Below the pieces are notes generated by a model that saw only the letters and a program-made list of their open reading frames with translations, searched no databases and had not been told where the DNA came from. Shown in pieces: positions 24,104 to 37,032 of a stretch of DNA of 64,000 nucleotides. This DNA is from Maea johnstoni (lineage: Eukaryota; Annelida; Polychaeta; Spionida; Magelonidae): the NCBI GenBank assembly GCA_963942565.1, contig OZ012687.1, forward strand, positions 14,176,445 to 14,240,444, written 5' to 3'. Numbering within the stretch: the stretch's first letter is position 1; each line of letters begins with the position of its first letter. Made by a program: the position numbers and the translations under genes.

Positions 24104-24554
24104 CAGGGTGCAACATAGGTTCGAAAAAACATTATTTTCCGAGTATGGCAAGCTGCCCCTAAAGTTGACTTGCCCCACCGGCACTTCCACTTGCCCCGCC
24201 ACTTGGTTAAACATAGGTGAGATTGGACTTTGCCCGAAACATTACTTTTTTTATTTTTGAATTATCTTTATTCAGTTTTGCATATATAGAAAACAATCAA
24301 TGAACAGATTACAAGTACAGACAGTCTGTATTTTAGTAACAAATGTACCATAATTGTTTTTTTATAAATATAACATAGTAATATAATTAAATTTTTATTT
24401 TAATCATACATGAAATGTGATATTAAACAAAGTTTTTATATCAATATTATTTGCCGAGCGGGGCAAGTCAAGGTCTTGTTCAGCTTGCCCCATTGCCATT
24501 TTTGCCGAATTCACTTCCAACTTGCAACGGGGCCAGTGGTTATGTTGCACACTG
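24104..24554. mobile_element. CAGGGTGCAACATA inverted-repeat element
   Basis: 451 bp, ends CAGGGTGCAACATA and TATGTTGCACACTG; inner blocks CTTGCCCC recur in both halves. Looks like a nonautonomous hAT-type element, but no clean target duplication was found. Confidence 0.65.
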
Positions 24555-25272
24555 TCAGACTACAAAGTCTGGCCACATCAAGATAAAGAAAAGTTGCTCT
24601 AGTGGCTTATAAATCAGCTGATGCATAGACTGTGTTTATCCAACTAGAACAAGAGCGAAATGTAAAGTAAACAAAGTTTTCCCAAGGGGATTAAGTAAGA
24701 TGATATGTACACAAAGTCAAAGGGAGGTACACAAGCCTGTAATCCTACACATGTGATTGGAAAATGATTTCTAATCAACGGAATTGAGAAATGTAATTGG
24801 CACAGAAAAAAGGCTTATAAATAGGAAGAAGGGAAGGGGGAAAAGTTCAGGAAAGTTTGTTCATTGTAACAACAAGATTCACTCTGACCATTTAATGTAA
24901 AGGGTGCATGTCTGACTAAGCCAGACAATTCTGCTGATCAATATTCTGTTGAAAAAAATCTTTCAATGAAGAAAAAAATGTCAAAGCATATGATGCGTCT
25001 TTGGTTGGACTGTCAAAATGATGCAGAAATACTTCCTCTTTTCCATCACTGGTTACCAACAAGTCATGTCTACCCAGACTATCTTTAGAGCAGCTCTCAG
25101 TAAGAGAAAAAGGTCAAGAAGCATGCATTCTCTGAGCAGGTGAGGGTAACGCTTACAGACACGTCACTAGAAGATATAGCTGTGGTCAGTGTTGAAATAC
25201 CTCAGGCACTCATCCCTCTATTCCTTATCTATGCATGGCTTAGAGTATATGTAAATAGGGCGAAAGTGGGAT

Positions 25273-25490
25273 TAACACTTCTAATGCTGATATCAAGTCT
25301 ACTTACGTCCGAAGAACAAAGACGCAAATATTTTTTTCAAAACTTGCAAACCCTGTCATATTGGTATTCATTTGATAGCTCTCACTGAGTACTCTCAGAT
25401 GAGTACCCATGTGCAAGGGTTTCAGTCATTTTTCAGATATTTTGCATCATTTAATATTACCAAAATTAGCAACTAACAACATAAGGGTTA
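25273..25490 (-). mobile_element. Family A TTAA MITE, copy 15
   Basis: TTAACACTTCTAATGC to CATAAGGGTTA, moderately worn. Confidence 0.82.
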
Positions 25491-25883
25491 CAGTGTGTTT
25501 GGTTTATACTGGCTTATGAGGCAGAGGAAGCACTCAGAGGCGTGGTAGATCTTCACGATAAATGAGTAGGCAGGCAGCCTATCCTATAAAAAGATCAAGG
25601 TTCAGAAATATTTTTGATGGCCTTTTTCCTTTCAATGTGCTCCCATGCATACCAATTTCTAAATAGGGTAGGCTTTGGCAAGGAGATGGATGACAAGTCC
25701 TAGTTTGCTGCATGAGAGATTTCGGGGGCATCTTATACAAAAAAATCACACAAAACACATGTTTTGGGGGTTTCACTCCTAGAAACTATGTCTACAGAAA
25801 GTGGCAAAGGATAATTAGCCTACACTTAACCTTAGACATTCCTCTCTCTTTTAGCTTGGCAGAGTGTATGAAAAGACTATTAA

Positions 25884-26945
25884 GTAGATGCTGCACTCAG
25901 AAATGGTGTGGGTGGTTAACACATTGCAGATATCCTTATGCCTCTCAATCATCGCTGATCTCATTATATAGCGCCGCACCATGAGGGTGCCAGACACACT
26001 CTGCCATTAACCCCTATAGATATAGATGGCCCTGTGGTCTCTGTTGAACCCACCTTGTCTCCAAAAAGCCAGAGTCAGCCCCTATGGGTATAGATGGCAA
26101 AAAACTCTTCTACCCTCAGATTTAACCATTTTCCTAAGGTGGACTTTGCTGGTGGTCACGGGCTCAACATTAACCCTGCTCTTGCTAACACCGGATATAT
26201 CCAGTGCTACATATCTTGCCTGTGTGACCAACACCGGATATATCCGGTCTTTGAGTACCCTTGCACTTAGCGATGGAATAGCAAAATAAAAACTCCATAG
26301 TATATAGGTCAATTTAGGGGTATTGAATCATACTAGTTATCAAGGTTTAACTGTTTACTATATTTCTATTTAAGTTTGTGAAGCACTTTATTGAAACAGT
26401 AATAGAAATCTTTGAAATCGTTCTGATTTGGAGGGTTAACCCACAATATCCCTGGTCCTAGGGGATAGGTTCTCCCATATGGGGTCTAGCATGACAAGGG
26501 TTAAGAAAAAACTTCATAAGCCCAGCAGGGCTAGTTAAATTTAACTAGCCCCAAAATATTTTTGCTAGCCCTGATATTAATGACAGCTTTTTTCAAATAG
26601 TGACCTCTTTTGATATCATAGCCTCTGTTGATAACATGAAAAGAATACAGTGTATTGCGGTGAATTCTGTTATATTATCATCCAGGAATGCAGAGCCAAA
26701 GAAGGGCTTCATACTTTTTAAGCACTGATATTCTAATTCTATCTAGCCCCTCAGGGCTACTCACAGGTAGAATTTACTAGCCCTGACTTTCAATAACTAG
26801 CCCGGGGCTACGGGGCTAGCCTTAACGTCGAGCCCTGCTGGTCAATTATGCTAGAAACTACAAAATAAATCTTAGCCTGAAAATGCAATTTGATTCTGCA
26901 ATGTGCTAACCACCCACACATTTCTGAGTGCAGCATCTACTAAAA
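25884..26945. repeat. Inverted pair of about 47-bp arms enclosing 1 kb
   Basis: AGTAGATGCTGCACTCAG at 25886 faces its inverse near 26942; the arms continue through GTGGGTGGTTA and CACATTGCAG at about 95% identity. Possibly the ends of a DNA transposon. The inner part holds a CAGGGCTCGAC element copy and short ACACCGGATATATCC repeats. Confidence 0.65.
26492..26837 (-). mobile_element. CAGGGCTCGAC element, copy 2
   Basis: Inverted relative to the copy at 5452. Right end CGTCGAGCCCTG is intact; the left end is worn. Confidence 0.72.
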
Positions 26946-26957
26946 AATTGGTACAGT

Positions 26958-27020
26958 ATTGTCAGGATTTTTGCATCATTTTGTATTGGCCAACTCGGCC
27001 ACCAGCAGTATAAAGGTTAA
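26958..27020 (-). mobile_element. Family A TTAA MITE, copy 16, end fragment
   Basis: Only the last 60 bases (TTTTTGCATCATTTTG to TAAAGGTTAA) remain, cut at the edge of the inverted-repeat block. Confidence 0.75.
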
Positions 27021-27216
27021 GAAGAGATTTGATTTGTGTCTAATAAATGAATCTTCTCTAAATATTTTGTCTAAGATACTTTTGTAAGAAAGGTATCACC
27101 ATAACAGTCAGATCTTCTTAATCGGTCTCTACAGGGATAGTGAGTTAAGCACTTGATCCCACATAAGCCCTGCCCTTTGCTTCTACCATTAATTGTATCA
27201 AAAATAGAAAACTGAG

Positions 27217-27437
27217 TTAACCCATTCATGCTTTCCCATAGAAAGTCACTTCTGGATCAGAGATACATTCATTTGAAAATAACTTGGTAACCAAGCATAG
27301 CCTAGCAAAATTGTTTGTAGTAAAATCACTGGTAGGGTTTTCATTTACTCATTTCCAAATATTTCCCAAAACATACCTTCAAAAAAATAAATACAACATA
27401 ACAGTTATATTATCAGCTTTGGGTGCTACATGGATGA
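27217..27437. mobile_element. Family B TTAA MITE, right end worn
   Basis: Starts TTAACCCATTCATGC; ends near GGATGAATGTGATAA. Confidence 0.6.
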
Positions 27438-27534
27438 ATGTGATAAGCACAGAAGTTACAGAGCTATACAACAATTGTGAAGATTGAATGACATCAAAGA
27501 ATAATTCTCTTAGAAAACTCTGCATTTTTTTGGC

Positions 27535-27750
27535 TTAACCCATCCAATATAAGGCTACCTTCATCCAAAGCACAAGGATGCAATGGAGATTTTTGAAAAA
27601 ACATCGAAACCCTGTCATGTTGGTATTCATTGGAATGCTAGCGCTGACTGCTCTCAGATGAGTACCCATGTGCCAGAGTTTCAGTAATTTTTCAGCTTTT
27701 TTGCATCATTTTGTATTAGCAAAATTAGCAACTAGCAGCATAAAGGTTAA
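27535..27750 (-). mobile_element. Family A TTAA MITE, copy 17
   Basis: TTAACCCATCCAATAT to ATAAAGGTTAA, full length. Confidence 0.85.
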
Positions 27751-28690
27751 GCACAATGCCACCATGCCCTATTCCTGTGTACCTCTAGGGACTAGTCTGC
27801 TAGGACTGGAGATGGTGTGGCTCCTGCTTTGATCGTTAATAAGATATCTGGAGGTGGGGAGGACGAGTGGCTATGGAGATATGCCTCTCAGCTGATGGCC
27901 CTCATTAACCCTTGTACTCCCACTCAGCAGATAACCATATAACCCTTTCATACCCAGAATGGTGACCTGCTAAAACAAGAATGCAAATTCGTTTTTTTAA
28001 AGAAAATTTTCCATATACTTTTTTCAAATATTTTTGAAATGAATAACTATGAATACTTGAATAAATGAAAATGTAAATATGCTGGGTTTAAAAAGCATAG
28101 AGAATTAACCTCATACCAATAATTCTAATAAATTCTATTTATCTTGTTTTCTTGTTTGTTTTCCTCCTTTTCTAAGTGTCTATTTGTTTTTACAATTGTT
28201 TATTATATTCCTAGCTATAATAGGAATAGTAATACCTGTTGGATCAGAAAACTTCTCTAAAAATTGATATATAAAGTTAACATATTGCTATAAAGATACT
28301 AGTAGTTAATGGTACAATGTAATTTGATGCTGCACTGTTTTATTTCAACCCCCATTGTTTTCTAAACTATTCTACAACTTCACTAGGCTGAGCTAATAGA
28401 GCCTCAATAATTTTTGAACCCAGCGTAGGAAACACCTACTGTGTAGCTTATAAATATACCCACTATTTTACTTACAACAAATATAACTCAGTATCTGTCA
28501 ACAAAGTCTATAATCATTTCATAATAGGACGGGCCCTGTTTAGTTTGAAACTAATAGGTTTAGAAGTAAGGTCAACAATAAGCCTTATACCTCCTCCCCT
28601 ATTTGTAGGAGACCCCTTTCCCCTAAAATGCTGTTGGAACATTAGAGGTGATTTAATGAAGCCCTGCATGCTTAGAGTAAGTGCTTCTTT
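27751..28690. other. Intron sequence, nothing recognised
   Basis: A fragment like a family B start (ACCCTTTCATACCCAGA, 27942) is present; otherwise unique AT-rich DNA. Confidence 0.35.
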
Positions 28691-29122
28691 TTAACCCATT
28701 CATACCCAGAGTGTCACACATGGAAATATTTGGTTAACCCTTCCAATGCTGAGGCTACTTTCGTCCAAATCACAAGAAGGAAAATATTTTTGAGAACCAT
28801 CTAAACCCTGTCTTGTAGGTACTCATTGAAAAGCTCTCGATGAGCACTCTCATACGAATACCTATTTGCCAGGGTTTCAGTAACTTTTCAGGTTTTTTGC
28901 ATCATTTTGTATTGGCAAAATTAGCCACCAGCAGCATAAGGGTAAATAAAGCGGCATTTTGAGAGGTATTTGACTGTAATGAATACTTACACCTATATTC
29001 ATGATGACTGAAAGTTGTTCTTGTTGGGTAGAGCAGTCTCTCTTCTAATGTTTTTGAATTGAATACCACTCTGTTCTAAATGATATATTCTAAGATGTCA
29101 GGCCATATGTAATAAGGGTTAA
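28691..29122. mobile_element. Family B TTAA MITE interrupted by a family A copy
   Basis: Left piece TTAACCCATTCATACCC up to 28733, right piece 28947-29122 ending AAGGGTTAA. Second clear case of A inside B. Confidence 0.68.
28734..28946 (-). mobile_element. Family A TTAA MITE, copy 18 (nested)
   Basis: TTAACCCTTCCAATGC to CATAAGGGTAA, inserted at TTAA in family B. Confidence 0.86.
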
Positions 29123-30730
29123 GTGAAAACAGTTTCTTTGCCCCTTTATTACAAATCTACCTGACTGACTGTTTGTCATATGCTAGTATCTCCTATGTGA
29201 AGACAACTTGTACTTTGTATTTCACAGTGGACTTTTAAAGAAGAAATTTCTGAATCACAAGCTTGTCCAGAAAATATCTGTGTACCAACCAGTTTATTTG
29301 GGTGCATTAGGGTTATATAACACCGACATGAAAATGAGATCAAAGGAAAACTGAGTACCCCTTTTACAGGATGCTAAGGAGCTAAATGGAGGAACATTAT
29401 AATTTGTGTGTTGGGTCAGTGCAGGGAATTTAATCTATGGGCAAAATGAGTAGACGATGGTTATAGATAATGGCTGAACTAATGAAGTTCATGAAGGGGT
29501 ATTCCTACCTGGTGATTATCTGATCACATTATAATGAATTGCCTTTTCTCATTACCTGGAAACGCAACAATCTTACCATATTACAGTGCTGTCATTAGAG
29601 GGGATGTTACTTCGGTTCAAAATAAGCCCCACCCAAAGGTTGCGTAGAGGATTGTCGCCCTCGGGCTACGCCCATGAGCGACAATCCTCTCTCGGGGAAG
29701 TAGTATCCTAGCCCTCAGGTCACAAAATAGCTTGAGTAATGCATAGTATATACCATGATCTGGCAACAGAGCGGTATAAGTATTCACAGCTTCTGTCTAG
29801 TTGAAGAGTATCCACTCCTAATCCAGTGAAAACTTTGGTATGTACTTATATACAGACAGGGTATCAGTTTATGTCAACTATAAATGCAGGAGCTGATATA
29901 GATATATCGCAAAAGCCATGGGAGTGGTCTCGGTAATCCATTTTTGCCTCAGAAAGGAGAGAACCTTGAGTTATTCCATGCATATAATACCAATCTACCA
30001 GTTATTTATAGTCTATATGCTTATGTAGGTTCTGTGGGAAGGTCATACTAATCTGGATGAGGAATTAAAAAAATATGTCTCAATTTTTTTTCAATATTTT
30101 CAAGGTGAAAGGTTAGTAATGGGTTTCTCACTGGAGCCCAATATATTAGAGCTAAGGAAGAGACCATGCAGAACAAGGTAGTCTCTAGCCTAGATTTCTA
30201 GTCTGTCATATGTATTTTCTGTTACTTTTTTTCTGTTACCTAGCACCAAATATTCTAGGTGGCCATAGTGGACCATTTAGTTTACACTTATCTCACCAGG
30301 ATTCACTTCGAGTAGAACAAAAATCTCTAGAGATAGGAGGATCAGGTGGTGCCATCTATCTACCATACCTGGTACTACACCACACTGCTTGGACGGGACA
30401 GCACAGACAGGGATGTCTATTTTTAGGGACTAGGAACCTAGTCTAGGGAGTCTCTAGCATGGTAGTCAGGCTGAGTTAGGTATAATGCCATTAACAAGAT
30501 ATTTATTGGGTAGTAAGTAGGTTTGATGTCTCTATCAATATATAGAGGGCAGCACAGTTTTTATGTGTTGCAGCAATCAAACACAGCTTATGTGGGTCCC
30601 CCTTGAGGATTAATACAGAACCTAAACCTAGACTGAAATCAACTCAGGGTAGATCAATGACATTACAAATAAAGCCAGTACACAGACTTGTAGCATGTGT
30701 AGGGAGTCTCTGATCTGTGGACACTTTTAA
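29123..30730. other. Intron sequence with one strong hairpin
   Basis: Mostly unique. AGAGGATTGTCGC (29646-29658) and its inverse (29678-29690) form a 13-bp stem with a 19-base loop, in a GC-richer patch. Possibly a remnant of a fold-back element. Nothing else recognised. Confidence 0.45.
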
Positions 30731-30954
30731 TAAACCCTTATGCTGCTGGTGGCTAATTTTGCCAATACAAAATGATGCAAAAAACCTGAAAAAATCACTG
30801 AAACCCTGGCAAATGGGTACTCATTTAAGAGTACTCGGTGAGAGCTATCCAATGAGTACCAACATGAGAGGGTTTAGATGTATTTTTTAAAAATCTAAAA
30901 ATCTTTCCATCCTTGTGCTTTAGACAAAAGTGGTCTTAGCATTGGAAAGCTTAA
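30731..30954 (+). mobile_element. Family A TTAA MITE, copy 19
   Basis: Full length with a short internal A/T expansion near 30885. Confidence 0.83.
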
Positions 30955-31099
30955 ACCCTGCTGTCCAGAAAATATCCTGTTACACCAGCTTTCTGCTGTA
31001 GTAGTATTGTCCTGCTGGGTTTCTGATTACATGCTGTGAGCAAGAAATTGATTTACAACAAAGGGAGAGCTAAAAGGTACTTTATGTACCTTTAGCTTT

Positions 31100-31186
31100 A
31101 TAACCCTTGTGATGCTGAGACTGTACTGAGAAGTTTTTTGGAGTGTTTTGTATTGCCAAACAAGCCACTAGCAGCATACAGGATAA
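31100..31186 (-). mobile_element. Family A TTAA MITE, copy 20, internally deleted
   Basis: Both ends present (TAACCCTTGTGATGC and CAGCATACAGGATAA), middle lost; 87 bp. Confidence 0.7.
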
Positions 31187-31309
31187 CCTATACATTCAAA
31201 TAGCATATAGACCAGGCTAGACTATATTGAGGAGATATCTTTCTAAGTAAGAGAAATATATGAGAAATTCAACCCAAAACTCTTCTTTTTACAAGTTTTT
31301 ACACTATGC

Positions 31310-32150
31310 ATCCAGTCAACATTGTTCAAGGGGATCTTAAAACTATCAAAGTTTGACTACACAGGTCTTAAATGTATTACTCATAAGACACAACCCTATA
31401 TTCACACTTTATCCTAGATTAGACAAAAAATAAGTGATAATAAATGAAATTCAAATCCAACCATTAATAGGATAAAAGCAGAGAAAATATAACTCTCTGG
31501 TAAAAAGGTAGTGGCACTCAGTCAAGTTGCGTGCGATATATATATTTTTTGGTGTGCTGGTGTAAATAGAAGGCATCAGTGAGAAGGGGAATTCAAAACT
31601 ATCAAATTTGACAACACATGTCTAGAATGTATCACTCATAAGACACTACCCTATAGTCACGACACACGGCACTACCCTATAGCCCTAATATTGGTAGTGG
31701 CACTCTGTCATGTTGTGTTCAATATGTTATCTTTTGGTGTGCTGGTGTAAATAGTTTGACTACACATGTCTAAGATATATCATTCATAAGAAAGTACCCT
31801 GTAGTCACGATCTAAGACACTACCCTATAGCCTTGATATTGGTAGTGGTAATCAGTCATGTTGTGTGCAATATGGTATTTTTGGTGTGCTGGTGTAAATA
31901 GTAAATAAAGGCATCAGTGAGAACTTCAGAAGGGGAATTTCAAACTATCAAAGTTTGAATACACATGTCTAAGATATATATCGTTCATAAGACAATACCC
32001 TATACTATAGTAATGATTTAGCCTTGATATGACAAAAAAATGGTAGTGGCACTCAGTCATGTTGTGTGCAATATGGTATTTTTACAGGTTAAAAGGTAGT
32101 GGCACTCTGTCATGTTGTGTGCCTTATGGTATTTTTGGTGTGCTGCTGGT
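31310..32150. repeat. Tandem repeat, unit about 160-250 bp, 3-4 copies
   Basis: Recurring blocks: GGTAGTGGCACTCAGTCA, TTTTGGTGTGCTGGTGTAAA, CACATGTCTAAGATATATC and GACACTACCCTATAG. Unit length varies by deletion. Frames across it (32059-32394) are chance. Confidence 0.8.
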
Positions 32151-32754
32151 GGTAATATGCTCCATGTATCACCTGTGGATTAATCCACCCCCTGCTGGCA
32201 GCCCTCACCTGCTGCTGAGGCTGCTGCTATGGGAGGTAAAATATGTTATCCATTTAAAAGCTATGATGAGAACCAAGCTGCTGCTACCACATGCACTGTA
32301 CTGTAGTGGTAGAGCTTCAGTCAGACCATTAGTTAGCCTAGCTACAAGACTCTGTTATGATTTCACTTTATTATATATAAAAGCCTGCACCTAAACTAGA
32401 TAGGGACTTGTGGCCTACTGTTGGCCATTCAGTTCACACAATTGCCACACGAGGGAGATTAGTGTTAATATTTCCAACTGACCTCCTAGTATACCGAAGC
32501 AGGGGCGGATCCAGGGGGGGTTCGAGGGGCTGGTGGTTCACTTTGCACCACTACGCCACCTGTGGACAAAAATCAGAACTAATTGTTTTTCTAGCCTTTC
32601 CCAGTTCCAATTTCAATTGTTTCCTTCCTTTGTTTCGCCGGGCCTTGCAGAAGGCAACAAGGTGATTGGTGTCCGGCGGGAATGCCCCTAAGTGGATGAA
32701 CATCCTGTTTGAGGGGATTATCTGCTGTTAATTCACGGATACGGATGGTGTCAT

Positions 32755-33020
32755 TTCAGCTCAGAAAACCTCAAGTTTGTTAGGTGGGGGGTTGTCGACT
32801 TCTCAAACTTCTAGCCTGAGATTATTTGATTCCTCCTGACCTCTGAAGCCTTAGAATAATACCTAACCACATTTCAGCTTAGAAAACCTCAAATTTGTTA
32901 GGTGAGGGGGGGGGGGGGAGGGGGTCGTCGACTTCTCAAACTTCTGGATTATATGATTCCTCAAAGCCTTTGAATAATACCTAACCACATTTCAGCTTAG
33001 AAAACCTCAAGTTTGTTAGG
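32755..33020. repeat. Tandem repeat, about 125-bp unit, 2.3 copies
   Basis: Units share CATTTCAGCTTAGAAAACCT, GTTTGTTAGGTG, a G-run and GTCGACTTCTCAAACTTCT. Confidence 0.85.
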
Positions 33021-33255
33021 TTAACTCATTCATGCTTTTAGCGCCCCCCCCCAAAAAAAAAACTGACATTTTTTATATCTTTGCAATCAGAGCATTTTTC
33101 AGAGAAATATTTCAAAGGGAAATATTATTCAGAACAAAATTCACAACTCAACTTTAAAAATATTGTGAATTTATGCTTAATTATCCAATTATTTGCAAAA
33201 ATATATTAGGTCCAGATGACACTTGCCAAGGATATCTCTAGGCAGTATAATGGTT
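33021..33255. mobile_element. Family B TTAA MITE
   Basis: TTAACTCATTCATGC on the left, worn GTATAATGGTTCA on the right. Confidence 0.6.
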
Positions 33256-33439
33256 CATCTACCTTTTTATTGCTAGTTCCGACTTGTTTCTGTCCTACAG
33301 TCATCATTTCAGCAGGTTTAATTGGCTGAACCAGAGAGGTCTATTTATAAATAGATTGTCCCTGGCTGAACATATGACAAGGCTACCATGGATGGCTCCT
33401 ATACATGCAAACATCTCCCTCTAATTCCCACATCATAGA

Positions 33440-33700
33440 ATAGCCATAAAACTCTATCAGACCTTTATGGGGAACCCGTGATAAAGACAAAAGCCATTGC
33501 CAATAAAACCTGCTGTAACAACGTTAAGAAAAGTTACGCCTAGTCTCAAGATGACCTTAAAAGCTCCTCAGCGAAAAACTATCCAAAACACGTAAAAGGA
33601 AGGAGAGGAAATGATGGGAAGAGGATCTTGCGCCGCCGTCATCCATGTCTCCTTACAGGGACATACATCATGGGCAGAGTAAGTAGGAAATAAGGTGGCT
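33440..33700. promoter_or_regulatory. Non-repetitive island in the 19-kb intron
   Basis: About 260 bp of unique, balanced-composition DNA between repeats. No exon frame. Regulatory role is only a guess. Confidence 0.18.
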
Positions 33701-33726
33701 ATAGCATATAAAACCTGTTTACCACC

Positions 33727-33941
33727 TTAACCCTTATGCTGGTGGCGGCTAATTTTGACAATACAAAATGATTAAAAAAAAAACTGAAAAACAACTAAAA
33801 CCCTGGCACATGGGTACTCATCTGAGAGTATTCAGCGAGAGCTATCCAATTAATACCAACATGACAGGGTTTAAATGATTTTCCAAAAACCTTGCGATCT
33901 TGTGCTTTGGACGAAAGTAGCCTCAGCATTGGAAGGGTTAA
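33727..33941 (+). mobile_element. Family A TTAA MITE, copy 21
   Basis: Full length, clean ends. Confidence 0.88.
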
Positions 33942-33978
33942 TTCACACTGCATGATGCCAGGTAGAATGCAGAGGAAT

Positions 33979-34318
33979 CAACCCACTCATGGGTAAGAGT
34001 TTCTCTTGAAATTGTCCTCTGGATCTTTGATACTTTGGACAATTTAATAACTTAGAAAATAAAAATCATCTCACAAGGCTAAAATCTGATCAGCAGGGTT
34101 AATTACCAATATATACCGGTATATATTTTGTTAATTATAAATATTTTAGAATAGTTAACTAGGTCACCAAGTGGACATCAAGAGATATACAAAAGAGGAG
34201 ATTGCTCGTTTGATTGCAAGTGTTGAATTGAAATATTTTTTTGAATTTTGCTTTATTCTCAGAGATTTCATCAAAATTGTCAGGCCGCTTTTGGCTGCTG
34301 TGAGCATTAATGGGTTAA
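33979..34318. mobile_element. Family B TTAA MITE with extra sequence
   Basis: ATCAACCCACTCATGGG to AATGGGTTAA; 340 bp, so about 110 bp of other DNA lies inside. Confidence 0.5.
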
Positions 34319-35860
34319 CCACCAACAACATTTAGGCTTAAGACTGCACAGACACACCTTGCCTTGTGGTGATAAGAGACACATTTATTGTCAGAGGAAA
34401 TCTTTTTAAGCATTTTCGTATTTGTAGTAAATGACATTAAACCTAATTGCACAAAACTACCAGAGTCACAGTAGCACCTTGAGATTTAAAGGGCCACTTG
34501 CTGCACATCCTAAAAGACCATTAGTTTCCATTCACATTGTAACTGACAAACGTTCAAATACACCCAAATGTCTCTCAAGAGACTGGTTATAGGACCTTTA
34601 AATATAATTAGTTATCCTTGTAGTGAAAATGGTATACAGCAAGATGTCTGCAAGACGCTAGCAATATCTCACAAGGCCGTAAGGCTGACTGAAGACATTG
34701 GCCATATAACATTTTCACAACAAGGACGACAAATTTATCATCAGCACCCCTACCCTCACATTAATTGTGAATTATGTTAAGCACAACAAGTTCAAAGTTC
34801 TTGAAGTGGAGCACAGAGAAAACAGTCTTCTAACTCCGGTCGACTTCTCTAATTTCTCACTTGAATTTGCAAGTTTCATACCTAAATCCAGATATACACC
34901 ATGCTGGCTGATTATATTGCCCACAAATAGTGTTTTAAACATTTCAAAACAATTTCTAGTGACGTTGCAATCAGTGGCCACCATTTTGAAATCCCTCTGT
35001 TGCTATTATATGCCTTACGATGGTTGCCATAGCAGAAATGTAAAGTAGCATAAATGTACTGTGGTCCTAACAATGAACATTGTGAAAAGCAATAATTAGG
35101 ATCCCGATACAGGATTAATATTGGACTCCCAAGTCCTAACATTGGCAATTGTTAAAAGCTATGTTAGAAGCCCAATTCAGTCCAGAACAACAAATAAATT
35201 GACCAATCAGCTGCTAGAATCAGAGTTCAGCTAATGATATAAGGTATGTCACAGCAGAGAACACAGAACACGGAAGGATACATTTGCCAATGTGGATCTC
35301 AGCAAACCTAATCATTTATTCAAATGATGGTGTCACGGTCTCAATATCTACAAGGGAGATTCCACAGGAAACTGAGCATGAATGGGTTTAAGTCTGAGAT
35401 CTCATCCTTGGTGGCCAAGTGTTGATGGATAATTGCCTGCTTGTTTCTCCTAATCAAGTTGTGCCTGTCTACAGTGAGCTCAGAGTGTGGGTGTGTGGCT
35501 TTGTGATTTAGGTATTACATGTTACTCTAGAAGTGGTTATGAGGAATATGTGTGTCTGTGGTGCACATGGGAAGATGGAAAGGCAGGACTGCACTGAGTC
35601 CCTGGTTTACCGACATATTAAAATCAACCCATACGTACCTGCAGCCAGCCGTAGAAATCCCAACTTCCCTACAAATATTGGTCATGGCATCATTCATATA
35701 GCACATGCTATAAGGTACCAATGACTTGGTATATAAAACCTGTATTTGGTATACAACTATACTACAGACCTCAGGTCAAGCTAAAACAACAATAAAGGGG
35801 ATCTTTTCATGCAAATAAATGTCCCTTCCAATGGAAAAGTAAAAGCAAAGTGATTTATAG
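34319..35860. other. Intron sequence, nothing recognised
   Basis: No repeat edges or exon candidates; short open frames here lack splice context. Confidence 0.4.
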
Positions 35861-36323
35861 AATTGACATCACAGAAATGAACTCTTGCACCATTTCTCAG
35901 GAAGTCTGGCACAAAATGTGTTGCAATCTACCAAATGTAAATGACCTCGAAAATTAGCTCAAAGTCATTGGCAAAAATGTCATCAGAAGGAACCCTAAAC
36001 ATAAGAAAATACCCTTAGGTGTTTTGAGGCATACCACAATAGCAAGGCACAATCTAAGTTAATAGGCATTGTCAAATGACCTTGACAATTTAACCAAGGT
36101 CAACAAAATCTAATCAGTTCATAGGAATGTTTTAAGAAGCATCAGTGTTATTTTCAAAGGATTTACTGATGCCAATCTTGAGATATTTTGCAGATATTTG
36201 ATACATCTCTTTGTACAAACGATCACGCCACGAAAATATCCTCAAAGAATCTAAAACAGCCTATTGTATGATCCTTGGAGACAGGGTTGACTCATGCCTT
36301 GCTTGACGCTGGGCACAAATGGG

Positions 36324-36515
36324 TTAACCCATTCTGCCCACAGATCTCCTTGACAAGTGCATGCTGTCTGGATCTATTCTATTTTTGAAAATAACTTTGG
36401 AATGAAGCACAAATTCACAAATCCTTTATGTGTTGGATTCTGAATAACGATTATCAAAAATATTACAAAATTAGTGAGGAAATTTTTGGGGGTACTACAT
36501 GTAAGAATGGGTTAA
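36324..36515. mobile_element. Family B TTAA MITE in unit 1
   Basis: TTAACCCATTCTGCC to AAGAATGGGTTAA, 192 bp. Unit 2 keeps only its right part (ending near 37884). Confidence 0.7.
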
Positions 36516-36544
36516 AAAGTTAAAGGAGAGAAGGGAAGGAGAAT

Positions 36545-36805
36545 TAGTTTTTATGTTGCTTTCAACAGCTTTGGTCATATCGCTACTAGATAGACACCCG
36601 GAACTGGGAAGAAGTTTGTTACTCTATACAAATAGTTCCAAGGGCTCTTTCAGTTGCTGAAGCACAATAGACAGCCCTCCAAAATGCAGGACATTTCTAT
36701 ATAGCAACAAGGCAACCCTGTTTATGTGAATCCAGCAGATAATCAAATCTGTGACCTCATGCTTGTGAGCCAGGCATCGTAACCACTAGGCCTTGGTGGA
36801 TAACC
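36545..36805 (-). mobile_element. tRNA-derived SINE, second family, copy 1
   Basis: On the minus strand the head reads GGCCTAGTGGTTACGATGCC (A-box-like), followed by a GATTTGATTATCTGCTGG B-box remnant, then a body with GGGCTGTCTATTGTGCTTC. tRNA resemblance is by eye. Confidence 0.65.
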
Positions 36806-37032
36806 TATTACACAAATGAACCCTTAAATCATTTCTTAAGATAGCGGTCACAAAATGTGTCGCAATCTACCAAAGTGCAATTATACCTTGAAAATTAACT
36901 CAAGGTCAACAAAATGTTATCCATTAGCAAAAATGTTGTTAGAAGGAGCCCTAAACCTTTAAAAATTCCCTTGAGTGCCTTTGAGATATATTGCAGGTGA
37001 TTAAAATACTCCTAATTACCATCTATCTAAGT

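Noticed and set aside
30210-32665. Plus-strand frames of 78-111 codons
   Set aside because: They lie in intron DNA and tandem repeats, without splice partners or known motifs.
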